64,000 bases of DNA, taken from Microbacterium murale. Lineage in GTDB: Bacteria; Actinomycetota; Actinomycetes; Actinomycetales; Microbacteriaceae. Location: contig NZ_BMCM01000002.1 in the NCBI RefSeq assembly GCF_014635185.1, positions 558,001-622,000 of the forward strand, given 5' to 3'. This document shows positions 26,703-34,335 of this stretch, piece by piece (the first letter of the stretch is position 1; every line of letters starts with the position of its first letter). A model generated the notes under the pieces. It saw nothing but the letters and a program-made list of their open reading frames with translations. It searched no databases and was not told the origin of the DNA. The position numbers and the translations under genes are program-made.

Positions 26703-27565
26703 AGGACATGACCAGTGTGATCATCGCCGCGCACAATGAGGAATCCGTCATCGAACGATGCCTCGCCGCGGTCAGCCACGGCGGAATGCCGGTGCACGTG
26801 ATCGTGAGCGCGAACGGCTGCACGGATGCCACCGCCGAGCTCGCCCGAGCGCGGCACGCACTCGTCGTCGACAGGAGGACGGCCGGCAAGCCAGGGGCGC
26901 TCAACGCGGCGGAACGGCTCGCGGAGACGTTCCCGCGGGTGTACCTCGATGCCGACATCCTCACCCCGCCGGGCGGAATCGCCACGCTCGTCACGGCGCT
27001 GAACGAGCACGCGGGCGTTCTGGCTGCGGTGCCTCGCCGTCGCATCAACACCTCGGGGCGCCCTTGGGCTGTGCGGGCGTACTTCCAGATCAATCAGCGC
27101 CTGCCGGTGTTCCGCTCCGGGCTGTTCGGTCGCGGGCTGATCGTCGTGTCCGAGCTCGGACGGGCCCGCTTCGGGGAGTTCCCCGAGTTGGTCGCCGATG
27201 ACCTCTTCCTCGATGCGCAGTTCTCCGCCGCGGAGAAACTCGAGGTCGCCGACGTCGAGGTCGTCGTCGAAGCGCCGTGGACGACCGTCGATCTGATGAA
27301 CCGGCTCGTACGGGTGCGTCGAGGCAACGCCGAGATGCGCCGCGCCGCGGCCGATCAGGGCATCGACGCCGTCGTGCGGCCGTCTGATCGCTGGTCGTGG
27401 CTCCGCGATGTCGTGATGCAACAGCCTCGGCTCGCCCCGGACGCGCTCGCCTACGTGGCCATCACGATGCTGGCGGGCTATCGCGCCCGGCGCGCTCCGC
27501 ACGGTGGCTGGGGTCGGGACGAGAGCACCAGGATGCTGTCGGAGACGGGGAGCACTGCGCCATGA
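26699..27565 (+). CDS. GT2-family glycosyltransferase
   Basis: A 288-residue protein with the GT-A start SVIIAAHNEESVIERCLAAV, VSANGCTDAT, KPGALNAAER and the metal-binding YLDADIL. It lacks long membrane helices, so it should act in the cytoplasm on a lipid-linked acceptor. It starts with ATG at 26699 overlapping the preceding stop and closes the operon that began at 22121. Only 13 bases separate it from the convergent vanZ gene, with no room for a strong terminator. Sugar unknown. Confidence 0.87.
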   Translation: MKDMTSVIIAAHNEESVIERCLAAVSHGGMPVHVIVSANGCTDATAELARARHALVVDRRTAGKPGALNAAERLAETFPRVYLDADILTPPGGIATLVTALNEHAGVLAAVPRRRINTSGRPWAVRAYFQINQRLPVFRSGLFGRGLIVVSELGRARFGEFPELVADDLFLDAQFSAAEKLEVADVEVVVEAPWTTVDLMNRLVRVRRGNAEMRRAAADQGIDAVVRPSDRWSWLRDVVMQQPRLAPDALAYVAITMLAGYRARRAPHGGWGRDESTRMLSETGSTAP

Positions 27566-27578
27566 CGTTCCGCCGGCT

Positions 27579-28007
27579 TCAGGGGCGCCGCTTCCTGCGA
27601 CGCAGCACGATGAGCCATGCGAGAAATGCCCCGAGGGCGGCACCGAGAACGTTCGCCACGATGTCTCTCAGGCTGGGCTGGCGCGACGGGATGACGAACT
27701 GCGCAAGTTCTGCACACGCCGAGAACACGAAGGCGAGCACGACTCCTCGCCACGAATGCTGGAACAGCAGGGTCAGAAGAAATCCAAGCGGCGCGAACAT
27801 CAGGACGTTCGTGGCGAACTCGATCCAACCGGTGCCGAAACCGCCGATGCCGAGCTCATTGCGGAGCCAATCGCCGATCGCCGTCACTATGGCGGAGTAT
27901 GACACCGGTAGCACGAGGACCGCGACGACGATCAGGAGGTAGACCACCAGACCGATGATCACCCAGGTCCGGGTCCGCCGATGGCTGGCGTTCTCCATCC
28001 TCAGCAT
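27579..28007 (-). CDS. VanZ family membrane protein
   Basis: A 142-residue protein with four hydrophobic helices (VIIGLVVYLLIVVAVLVLPV, ATNVLMFAPLGFLLTLLF, GVVLAFVFSACAELAQF, VANVLGAALGAFLAWLIV) and the VanZ-like motifs NVLMFAPLGF, SACAELAQFVIPSRQPSLRDIVAN. VanZ confers low-level teicoplanin resistance in enterococci; most homologues have no known role and often lie near envelope genes. It starts at about 28007 (an internal ATG at 27998 is possible) and is divergent from the beta-helix protein gene. Confidence 0.88.
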   Translation of the reverse strand: MLRMENASHRRTRTWVIIGLVVYLLIVVAVLVLPVSYSAIVTAIGDWLRNELGIGGFGTGWIEFATNVLMFAPLGFLLTLLFQHSWRGVVLAFVFSACAELAQFVIPSRQPSLRDIVANVLGAALGAFLAWLIVLRRRKRRP

Positions 28008-28141
28008 CCCTCCGTTGATCGCCTCAGACGCGACGACGGGGTCTCGCTCTCGTGGGTGCCCAAGAGCCTAGTAGGAACATCCAGCAGATTCATGTACCCT
28101 CGACGGCGGGAGGGGAACCCCGATTAGACTGATACAGGATT
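28008..28141. promoter_or_regulatory. Divergent promoter region of vanZ and the DUF4082/beta-helix gene
   Basis: The 134-base spacer becomes A/T-richer toward the right gene, with GATTAGACTGATACAGGAT (about 28123-28141) holding a TAGACT -10-like hexamer. No convincing -35 partner is seen. GGAGGGGAACCCC just before it can form a tight hairpin or be a protein site. Confidence 0.35.
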
Positions 28142-28144
28142 GTG

Positions 28145-29749
28145 ATGTTCAGCAACGAAACTCATCCCTACATACGCAACCGATTCCTGCGCAACCGACT
28201 TCGCATCATTCTCACGGTCGCTCTCGTCGCCATTCTCGCCGTTGCGGGAATCGTGGTCGGAAACAGCGCCCAGGCAACGACCACAGGCATCTTCGCCGAT
28301 GATCTCAAACCCGGGGTGGCGTCTGACTCCGACCGGGTCGGAGTCGAGCTGGGAATCAGATTCACTCCGGAGAAGTCCGGCAGCGTCACAGACCTCCAGT
28401 ATTACCAGGGCCGCAACGCCGTCGGCGTCACTTCAGCCACCCTGTGGTCTTCGAGGGGCACGGTACTCGCAGAGGTGAGCTTCCCCGAGTCCCGAACTCC
28501 GGGATGGCGCACGATCGCTCTCGACTCGCCCGTCCAGCTGACGGCCGGTCGTACATACGTGGCGTCTTACTTCGCGCCGAAGGGCGGCTACCCCAGCATT
28601 TCGCGCGATCTGACCACGACTGAATCGACAAACGGCTTCACCCTGCGCCGCAATGCCGGGGTCTACAACTACGGACGCTCCACTGAGTTCCCGAGGTCGA
28701 CGTATCAGGGCAGCAACTACCTCGTCGACGTCGTCTTCGCCCCGTCGCGCTCCGTCGATGCGCCGAAGCCCCCGGCCACGGCACCTTCCAAGCCGACGAC
28801 CGCACCGAAGCCTCCAGTGACTTCGACGCCGACCACCGCACCGAAACCGCCGGTGACCTCGACGCCGACCGCCGCACCGAAGCCGCCAGTGACCTCGACG
28901 CCGACGCCGACCACCGCACCGAAGCCGCCGACGACACCCACGACACCGGTCTCGGGTGGCACCGTCGTCCTTGACCGGAGCTTCCCGAACGCCGCTACGA
29001 CCGGTGTCCCCGCGGGCACTGCGCTCAGCCCGTACACCGGGCCGTGCACGATCCAGACACCGAACGTCGTGATCGACGCGAAGCAGATCAACTGCCAGCT
29101 TCGCATCCTCGCCCAGAACGTCAAGATCACGAACTCCGAGATCAACGGCAGCATCTGGACGCACCCCACCGACGGCTCGGGCTCCTTCACCGTCTCGGAC
29201 AGCAACATCAATGTCGGCGCCGACTCGGAGGGCACCGGCATCGGCGACGCGAACTTCACCGCGCAGCGCGTGGAGGTGACCGGCGGTAACCGATCGATCA
29301 ACTGCTTCAGCAACTGCACGGTCGAAGGTTCATACGTGCATTCTCAGTACCGCGACCCCTCAGGTGACGCGCATGAGTCGGGAATCCGAATGGGCTCGAA
29401 CAGCGTGATCCGCGGCAACACGATCAGCTGCGCAGAGGCCGATGGGTCTGCGAGCGCGGGCTGCTCTGCCGCGCTGACTGGTTACGGCGACTTCGCGACT
29501 GTCGAGAAGAACACGATCGACGGCAACCTGTTCGTCGGCGGCTCCGGTGGATACTGCGTCTACGGCGGATCATCGACCGGTAAGCCGTACTCATCGGGCG
29601 TGAACAACATCAAGTTCACGAACAATGTGTGGCAGCGGGGCGAGTCCGGCGTCTGCGGCTACTACGGCGCGATCGTGTCCTTCGACGACAATGCGCCGGG
29701 AAACGTCTGGAGCAACAATGTCTTCGATGACGGCAAGCCCGTAGGCTGA
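28145..29749 (+). CDS. Secreted DUF4082 protein with right-handed beta-helix domain
   Basis: A protein of about 534 residues. A signal peptide (LRIILTVALVAILAVAGIVV, cleavage near AQATT) is followed by one DUF4082 domain (about 50-195; GVELGIRFTPEKSGSVTDLQ, SATLWSSRGTVLAEVSF, GWRTIAL, GGYPSIS) and a 70-residue linker of repeated APKPPVTSTPT units. The C-terminal domain of about 260 residues has short repeats such as NVKITNSEING, FTVSDSNINVG, NTISC and KNTIDGNLFVGG, typical of pectate-lyase-like parallel beta-helices. It should be secreted and bind or cut polysaccharide. The start is ATG 28145 or GTG 28142. The DUF4082 unit matches those of the giant protein at 50865. Confidence 0.85.
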   Translation: MFSNETHPYIRNRFLRNRLRIILTVALVAILAVAGIVVGNSAQATTTGIFADDLKPGVASDSDRVGVELGIRFTPEKSGSVTDLQYYQGRNAVGVTSATLWSSRGTVLAEVSFPESRTPGWRTIALDSPVQLTAGRTYVASYFAPKGGYPSISRDLTTTESTNGFTLRRNAGVYNYGRSTEFPRSTYQGSNYLVDVVFAPSRSVDAPKPPATAPSKPTTAPKPPVTSTPTTAPKPPVTSTPTAAPKPPVTSTPTPTTAPKPPTTPTTPVSGGTVVLDRSFPNAATTGVPAGTALSPYTGPCTIQTPNVVIDAKQINCQLRILAQNVKITNSEINGSIWTHPTDGSGSFTVSDSNINVGADSEGTGIGDANFTAQRVEVTGGNRSINCFSNCTVEGSYVHSQYRDPSGDAHESGIRMGSNSVIRGNTISCAEADGSASAGCSAALTGYGDFATVEKNTIDGNLFVGGSGGYCVYGGSSTGKPYSSGVNNIKFTNNVWQRGESGVCGYYGAIVSFDDNAPGNVWSNNVFDDGKPVG

Positions 29750-29769
29750 TCGAAACGCACGTCGAACAC

Positions 29770-29811
29770 GTGAGACGCACGAGGATTCAGACGAATCCCC
29801 GTGCGTCTCAC
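29770..29811 (+). terminator. Strong hairpin after the beta-helix gene
   Basis: Two 19-base arms, the left starting GTGAGACGCACGAGGATTC, pair at 18 of 19 positions around a four-base loop. No T-run follows. It lies 21 bases after the stop of the beta-helix gene and 42 bases before the next gene, so termination or mRNA stabilisation for the upstream gene is the likely role. Confidence 0.7.
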
Positions 29812-29852
29812 GGTTCGCACGTGCAATCCGACACGAGGGATCAGGTATCAGC

Positions 29853-30779
29853 ATGAGTCTCCCCCGCATCGCCCTGTGTGTTGTCACGTACCACAGCGCG
29901 CCTCTCATCGAAGATCTGGTCGCCTCGATCCCCCAGGGCGCTGAGGGCACCGAGTGGACGCTCGTCTTCGCCGACAATGCGTCCACGGACCACACGATCT
30001 CCGAGATAAATCGGTGCGCGCCGGACGCGATCCTCGTCGAGACGGGGGCCAATCTCGGATACTCCGCGGGCGTCAACGCGGCCGTGGCTGCGGCCGGAGA
30101 GCAGGACGCCTACCTCATACTCAATGCAGACGTCCGGCTCACCCCTGGCTGTGTGGCCACGCTGTACGACACCCTCGGGGGCGGAGTGGGGATCGCCGTG
30201 CCGAGGCTCATCGACGGCCACGGAGCCCTGATATGGTCGCTCCGACGCGAGCAGACCCTGCTGCGAGCCTGGTGCGATGCCCTCATCGGCGCCGAGCGCG
30301 CAGGTCGCATCGGCACCCTCGGCGAAGTCGTCACCGATACCGCACTCTACGATTCCCCTCAGATCGCTGAATGGGCGGAAGGCTCCACCCAGCTGGTGAG
30401 CGCCGAGTGCTGGACCGCGTGCGGCACCTGGGACGAGTCGTATTTCCTGTACTCCGAAGAGACGGAGTACGACCTCAGGGTGCGCAAGCACGGATTCGTG
30501 GTGCGCTACGAGCCCGCCGCGGTCGCACAGCACCTCAAGGGCGGATCGGCAGAGTCACCGCGGCAGTGGTCGCTTCTGGTGATGAACAAGGCCATGCTCT
30601 ACGCCCGCAGACACGGACCCTTCGCGTCGGTGTCGCTGTGGCTTGCGCTCGTCGTGCGCGAGGCGAGCCGCGCGGCCCTGGGCAAGCACACGAGCCGAGC
30701 CGCCCTCGGCGACCTGCTTCGCCCGCGCCGCTGGCGCGAACGCCGCGGACCCCAGTGGCTCGCCGGAGTGAGACTCTGA
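29853..30779 (+). CDS. GT2-family glycosyltransferase (rhamnosyltransferase-like)
   Basis: A 308-residue protein beginning PRIALCVVTYHSAPLIEDLV, with ADNASTDHT, ANLGYSAGVNAAV, YLILNADVRL as metal site, and ESYFLYSEETEYDLRVRKHG. This is the pattern of WbbL-like GT2 enzymes, often rhamnosyltransferases. The C-terminal 80 residues are Arg-rich with an amphipathic helix that may bind membrane. No dTDP-rhamnose synthesis genes are in the window, so the donor is open. It converges on the polymerase gene with an 11-base gap. Confidence 0.87.
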   Translation: MSLPRIALCVVTYHSAPLIEDLVASIPQGAEGTEWTLVFADNASTDHTISEINRCAPDAILVETGANLGYSAGVNAAVAAAGEQDAYLILNADVRLTPGCVATLYDTLGGGVGIAVPRLIDGHGALIWSLRREQTLLRAWCDALIGAERAGRIGTLGEVVTDTALYDSPQIAEWAEGSTQLVSAECWTACGTWDESYFLYSEETEYDLRVRKHGFVVRYEPAAVAQHLKGGSAESPRQWSLLVMNKAMLYARRHGPFASVSLWLALVVREASRAALGKHTSRAALGDLLRPRRWRERRGPQWLAGVRL

Positions 30780-30790
30780 TCGGTTCGCTC

Positions 30791-32122
30791 TCACCAGAGC
30801 GGATGATAATCCCGGCTGAGACGAGCGACCGCGCCGGCCATTCCCAATAGGAGGAACAGCGTTCCCATCGTCATCGGGAACGCGAACGCGTCGAAGAACG
30901 CCATCGATACGAACCCTGCCACGAGGGCGCCACTCATCGCAGCCGTCAGATCGCGCGTGCGCATCGTCTCGCCTCCGAGCGTCGTCTTCGCAACTCTGTT
31001 CATCTCAGAGAGGGCAACCCATCCGAGTGCGACGAGAGCTATGGTTCCGAGGACGCCGACGCTGACCAGCTGCACGAGGTACTGGTTGTCGAAGATGCGG
31101 TACTTCGGAAGGAAGGTGCCGAACCCGCGCCCGAAAAGTGGATGCTCAGCCACGAACGCCCATGCGAAGTCGAAGCTGTCGGTTCGTGACGTGATGCTGG
31201 GATCGTTCTCGGGATTGTCGAAAAGCGCCACGATGAAGCGCAGCAGCCGGGGGTACACGAGCGAGACGATCACGAGCCCCGCGAGCGCCAGGCCCAGCAT
31301 CCAGCGCCGCAGAACCGGACTCCATGCGAAGACGCATACGAGGACTCCGACGATCGCGCACAGATACGCGGACCTTGAACCCGAGATGCCGATGACAGCC
31401 GCGATGGCAAGCGCGGGCCACCATCTCAGCACCGCTGAGCGAGCCGTGTGGTACAGCCCCACGTGCAGGGCGAGAGGGAGAATCATCGCCACGATCGCGC
31501 CGTACTCGATCGGATGCGTGGCAGTGCCGTTCGGTCGCACGAAACCGTTGCGATAGACGAGCTCCGAGCTGGAGACTTCGGTCAGCCCGGGGAAACTGAT
31601 GAGATTCGTGATCGACATGGACGTGACCACCTGCGCCAGCCCGAGGGCGGCCAGCAGTCCTCCCGCGACGACGACCCGCCAGACCAGATCGTCGAATCGC
31701 CGACGCGTGCGCACGCCGTCGATCGTCAGCAGCATGGTGCCGGCCCACGACAGGAGTGCCAGGATCGCCACGTCTGCCGGACTCACCTCGTCCGCGTTGA
31801 TCGGCCGGGACATCGCGAGCGCGTAGGAGATGCCGGACACGAATATCAGGGCACCCAGCGCCCAGCGCAGAGGGTAGAAGCGCAGTTCTGCGACGGAATG
31901 CCGCCGGATGATGAGCAGCGCCACCCAGAAGACCAGGCTGACCAGCCCCATCAGCATCGACGGCGCACCTGCGCTGCCGAGCGGCCCCACCACGAAACGC
32001 GACGGAACCGCGAGCAGAACGACGAGGTACAGCGTCAGCCACGTGACGACATCACCCGATCGCGCACGAGGCTGCGGTCCATCGCGGGTGGCGGACGCCC
32101 CCTGATAGACGATCGCGCTCAT
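30791..32122 (-). CDS. O-antigen ligase/polymerase-like membrane protein (Wzy candidate)
   Basis: A 443-residue polytopic protein with about twelve hydrophobic helices and a large outer loop containing RPNGTATHPIEYGAIVAM. Then come IGISGSRSAYLCAIVGV and the Wzy_C-type HPLFGRGFGTFLPKYRIFDNQ. This is the only such polymerase in the window, so it is the main candidate to join repeat units outside the membrane. It starts with ATG at 32122 overlapping the stop of the Wzz-like gene upstream. Ligase versus polymerase cannot be told from sequence; in Gram-positives both occur. Confidence 0.87.
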   Translation of the reverse strand: MSAIVYQGASATRDGPQPRARSGDVVTWLTLYLVVLLAVPSRFVVGPLGSAGAPSMLMGLVSLVFWVALLIIRRHSVAELRFYPLRWALGALIFVSGISYALAMSRPINADEVSPADVAILALLSWAGTMLLTIDGVRTRRRFDDLVWRVVVAGGLLAALGLAQVVTSMSITNLISFPGLTEVSSSELVYRNGFVRPNGTATHPIEYGAIVAMILPLALHVGLYHTARSAVLRWWPALAIAAVIGISGSRSAYLCAIVGVLVCVFAWSPVLRRWMLGLALAGLVIVSLVYPRLLRFIVALFDNPENDPSITSRTDSFDFAWAFVAEHPLFGRGFGTFLPKYRIFDNQYLVQLVSVGVLGTIALVALGWVALSEMNRVAKTTLGGETMRTRDLTAAMSGALVAGFVSMAFFDAFAFPMTMGTLFLLLGMAGAVARLSRDYHPLW

Positions 32123-32985
32123 GACCTGGCGTTGTTGTGGCCTGCGGCAGAGCGGGGACCAGAGGGCGCGGAAGCAGGCTTGCGAACACTCGTCGCAGGA
32201 GCGCCCTTCCTGGGAGCACGAAGGGCATCGACCGGCTCGTCGTCGAGATCCGGGAGCGGCGCAGATCCTGGCTGCTCCGTCGCGGCACCGGCGGCGGCGG
32301 ACGACGCAGCAGAACTCGCACTCCCCTTCGGGTGCCCGCTCTTGCCGCTGGGTTCGAACATGCCCCGTCGGCGTCGCCGCCGGACGAGAATCACGTCGAG
32401 CGTGAGTGTGATCGCGATCGTGAGCCCGAGGCCCACGCCGATGACGATGACGATGATCCTTATGAGGGATTGGAAGTCCGGCTTCGCCTCGGTGTCGCTG
32501 GCCAGCAGCATGGAGCGGACGGCATCACCCTCCTGCACTCCGACGTCCGTCTGCAGGCTGGTGAGCCGCTCCGAGACGCTGGTCGTGACGTAGGTGAGTG
32601 TGCGCAACGCCTGCTCGGCGCTGCGGTCCTTGACGTCGACGGCGATGATTCCGCCCCTCGTGGAGTCGTCGATGTTCACCTCGACCTCAGCGAACTCCGA
32701 GACCGATTCCAGTTCCTCCTCGAATGCCGTGCTCGAGTACGTCGCGACGACGACGCGTGCCGTCAGATCGAGTCCGGCCAGCTCCAGGAACGGGTTGGCC
32801 CCGCCCTCCTCTTCCGTCGCGGTCGGGTCGTGCACCGGGGGAAGCAACAGCACCAGGCCTCGTGCGGTGTATTCCGGTGGAGTCGCCTGATAGACCTGCC
32901 ACCCCGCCCCCAGCGTCACCAGAACACCGATGACGACGACCAGCCAACGCCTCCCGAGCGCTCCGAATATCTCCCGGATCCCCAC
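32119..32985 (-). CDS. Wzz-like chain-length protein with long cytoplasmic tail
   Basis: About 288 residues. The first helix is WLVVVIGVLVTLGAGWQVYQ. An outer domain follows (YTARGLVLLLPPVHDP to SVSERLTSLQTDVG), then a second helix (LIRIIVIVIGVGLGLTIAITL), a basic patch (RRRRRRGMF) and an 80-residue Ala/Ser/Pro-rich cytoplasmic tail. No kinase domain is present. I chose GTG at 32985, which has AGGGGGATGG just upstream; ATG at 33009 is also open. It overlaps the polymerase gene (ATGA), so the pair should work together in chain-length control. Confidence 0.82.
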   Translation of the reverse strand: MGIREIFGALGRRWLVVVIGVLVTLGAGWQVYQATPPEYTARGLVLLLPPVHDPTATEEEGGANPFLELAGLDLTARVVVATYSSTAFEEELESVSEFAEVEVNIDDSTRGGIIAVDVKDRSAEQALRTLTYVTTSVSERLTSLQTDVGVQEGDAVRSMLLASDTEAKPDFQSLIRIIVIVIGVGLGLTIAITLTLDVILVRRRRRRGMFEPSGKSGHPKGSASSAASSAAAGAATEQPGSAPLPDLDDEPVDALRAPRKGAPATSVRKPASAPSGPRSAAGHNNARS

Positions 32986-33122
32986 TATCCATCCCCCTGC
33001 CGGGCCCATCCGCCTGATTCGGCGGGCACGAGCACCGTTCGGTGAGTGCAGGGCCCCACACGATACTATTCTTTTGGCGGTCACAACGGTATAACACAGC
33101 CCTACGAGCGGTGGACGAAGAG
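32986..33122. promoter_or_regulatory. Divergent promoter region of the two Wzz-like genes
   Basis: The spacer has an A/T-rich core. On the plus strand TATAAC at 33090-33095 is a good -10 box, but 17 bases upstream only TATTCT is found. On the minus strand TAGTAT overlaps the same core (about 33064-33069). Both units are probably expressed from here. No repeated operator is seen. Confidence 0.4.
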
Positions 33123-33809
33123 ATGACACTGGCGGATCTGATGCGTGCGCTCTTGCGCCGCTGGTACGTGGTGCTCCTCGTCATGGGGATCTCATTCGGC
33201 CTCGCGTACACGGCCACCCGCACGGAGCCCGTCTATCACGCACGTACCGAGGTGGTGCTGCTCGCTCCCGCGAGCGCACGTTATCCGAACGAGCTGGTCA
33301 CGACTTCCGAGTCGCTCATCCTGACTGCCGGTATTCTCGCCGAGCAGATCAACGGCACCGAGCAGCGACTGAAGTTCGGCAGCGCGCTGGTCAACCCGGT
33401 CGGCTCTCCCGGAATCGGGGAGGACACCTGGATCCAACTGCTCGACACGGGCAACCAATGGGTGCCGGCATTCGAACAGCAGGTGCTCGTCGTCGACGCG
33501 ACCGGCGCGACGCCCGAACGGGTGTCGGAGCGCATCGTCTCGGCGACGGACCTCATCAGAACAGAGCTCGCCGCACTGGAACGGGATCAGGGCGTCGAGG
33601 GGCTGAACAGCATCGGCATCCGCTCGTCTCCTGAAACTCCGCGGATCGATGAGATCGATGGCAGCGGTATGCGAGCCGCGGGCATGACCCTGATCCTGGG
33701 CATGCTGGCAACGATCGGCGTGGTGACGATACTCGAAGTACGTCGCTCTACTCGAGCCGAGGCTTCCTCCCGATCATCGAATGGAATCGCTCATGAACTT
33801 CGCTCGTAA
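33123..33809 (+). CDS. Second Wzz-like membrane protein
   Basis: A 228-residue protein with helix one (WYVVLLVMGISFGLAYTA), the Wzz-type ARTEVVLLAPASARYPNEL, an outer domain of about 150 residues and helix two (MTLILGMLATIGVVTIL) near the C-terminus. No kinase domain is present. ATG at 33123 follows GGACGAAGAG; the frame is open to 33042. It differs from typical Wzz in having the C-terminal helix followed by only about 25 residues. The next gene begins before this one ends. Confidence 0.8.
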   Translation: MTLADLMRALLRRWYVVLLVMGISFGLAYTATRTEPVYHARTEVVLLAPASARYPNELVTTSESLILTAGILAEQINGTEQRLKFGSALVNPVGSPGIGEDTWIQLLDTGNQWVPAFEQQVLVVDATGATPERVSERIVSATDLIRTELAALERDQGVEGLNSIGIRSSPETPRIDEIDGSGMRAAGMTLILGMLATIGVVTILEVRRSTRAEASSRSSNGIAHELRS

Positions 33810-34329
33810 GCTCGGCGTCATTCTGCGTCGCCACCTGTTCAACATGTGGATCAACGGGTTCGTCTCCTCCGTCCTCGTTCCCGATCGGGCGCGCTGGATG
33901 CTCCTGCGTGCGTCGGGGATCCCCGTGGAGCGCTCCGTGATCGACGCGCGGGGCTTCATCGGCAGCCGAACAGTCACGATCGGGAAGGGAAGCTCCCTCA
34001 ACTACGGTGTCTTCCTTGACGGCTCCGCTCAGGTCAGCATCGGCCGGGGCGTCTCGATCGGAATGAATGCGCTCGTGCTCACCGGCTCCCACGAGCTCGG
34101 CAGCCCCGACAAGCGCGCCGGTGAACTCAACAGCGCGCCGGTCACGATCGAAGACGGCGCGTGGATCGGTGCCAACGCCGTCATCCTCCCCGGAGTGACC
34201 GTCGGACGCGGTGCGGTCGTGGGCACGGGTGCGATCGTCATGAAGGACGTCGCGGAGGGCAGCGTCGTGATGGGCAATCCCGCCAGGGTCGTGCGCCGCA
34301 TCGACGAACCCGACGCGGCGCGCGCCTAG
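33781..34329 (+). CDS. Hexapeptide-repeat acyltransferase (WcaF/maltose O-acetyltransferase-like)
   Basis: A 182-residue left-handed beta-helix enzyme with hexad repeats (SVIDARGFIGSRTVTIGKGS, VSIGRGVSIGMNALVLTG) and the catalytic histidine in GSHELGSPDKRAG, then IEDGAWIGANAVILPGVTV and VVMGNPARVVRR. It should O-acetylate a sugar of the repeat unit using acetyl-CoA in the cytoplasm. ATG 33781 overlaps the Wzz-like gene by 29 bases; ATG 33793 is an alternative. The next gene converges with a six-base gap. Confidence 0.87.
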   Translation: MESLMNFARKLGVILRRHLFNMWINGFVSSVLVPDRARWMLLRASGIPVERSVIDARGFIGSRTVTIGKGSSLNYGVFLDGSAQVSIGRGVSIGMNALVLTGSHELGSPDKRAGELNSAPVTIEDGAWIGANAVILPGVTVGRGAVVGTGAIVMKDVAEGSVVMGNPARVVRRIDEPDAARA

Positions 34330-34335
34330 CGGACC

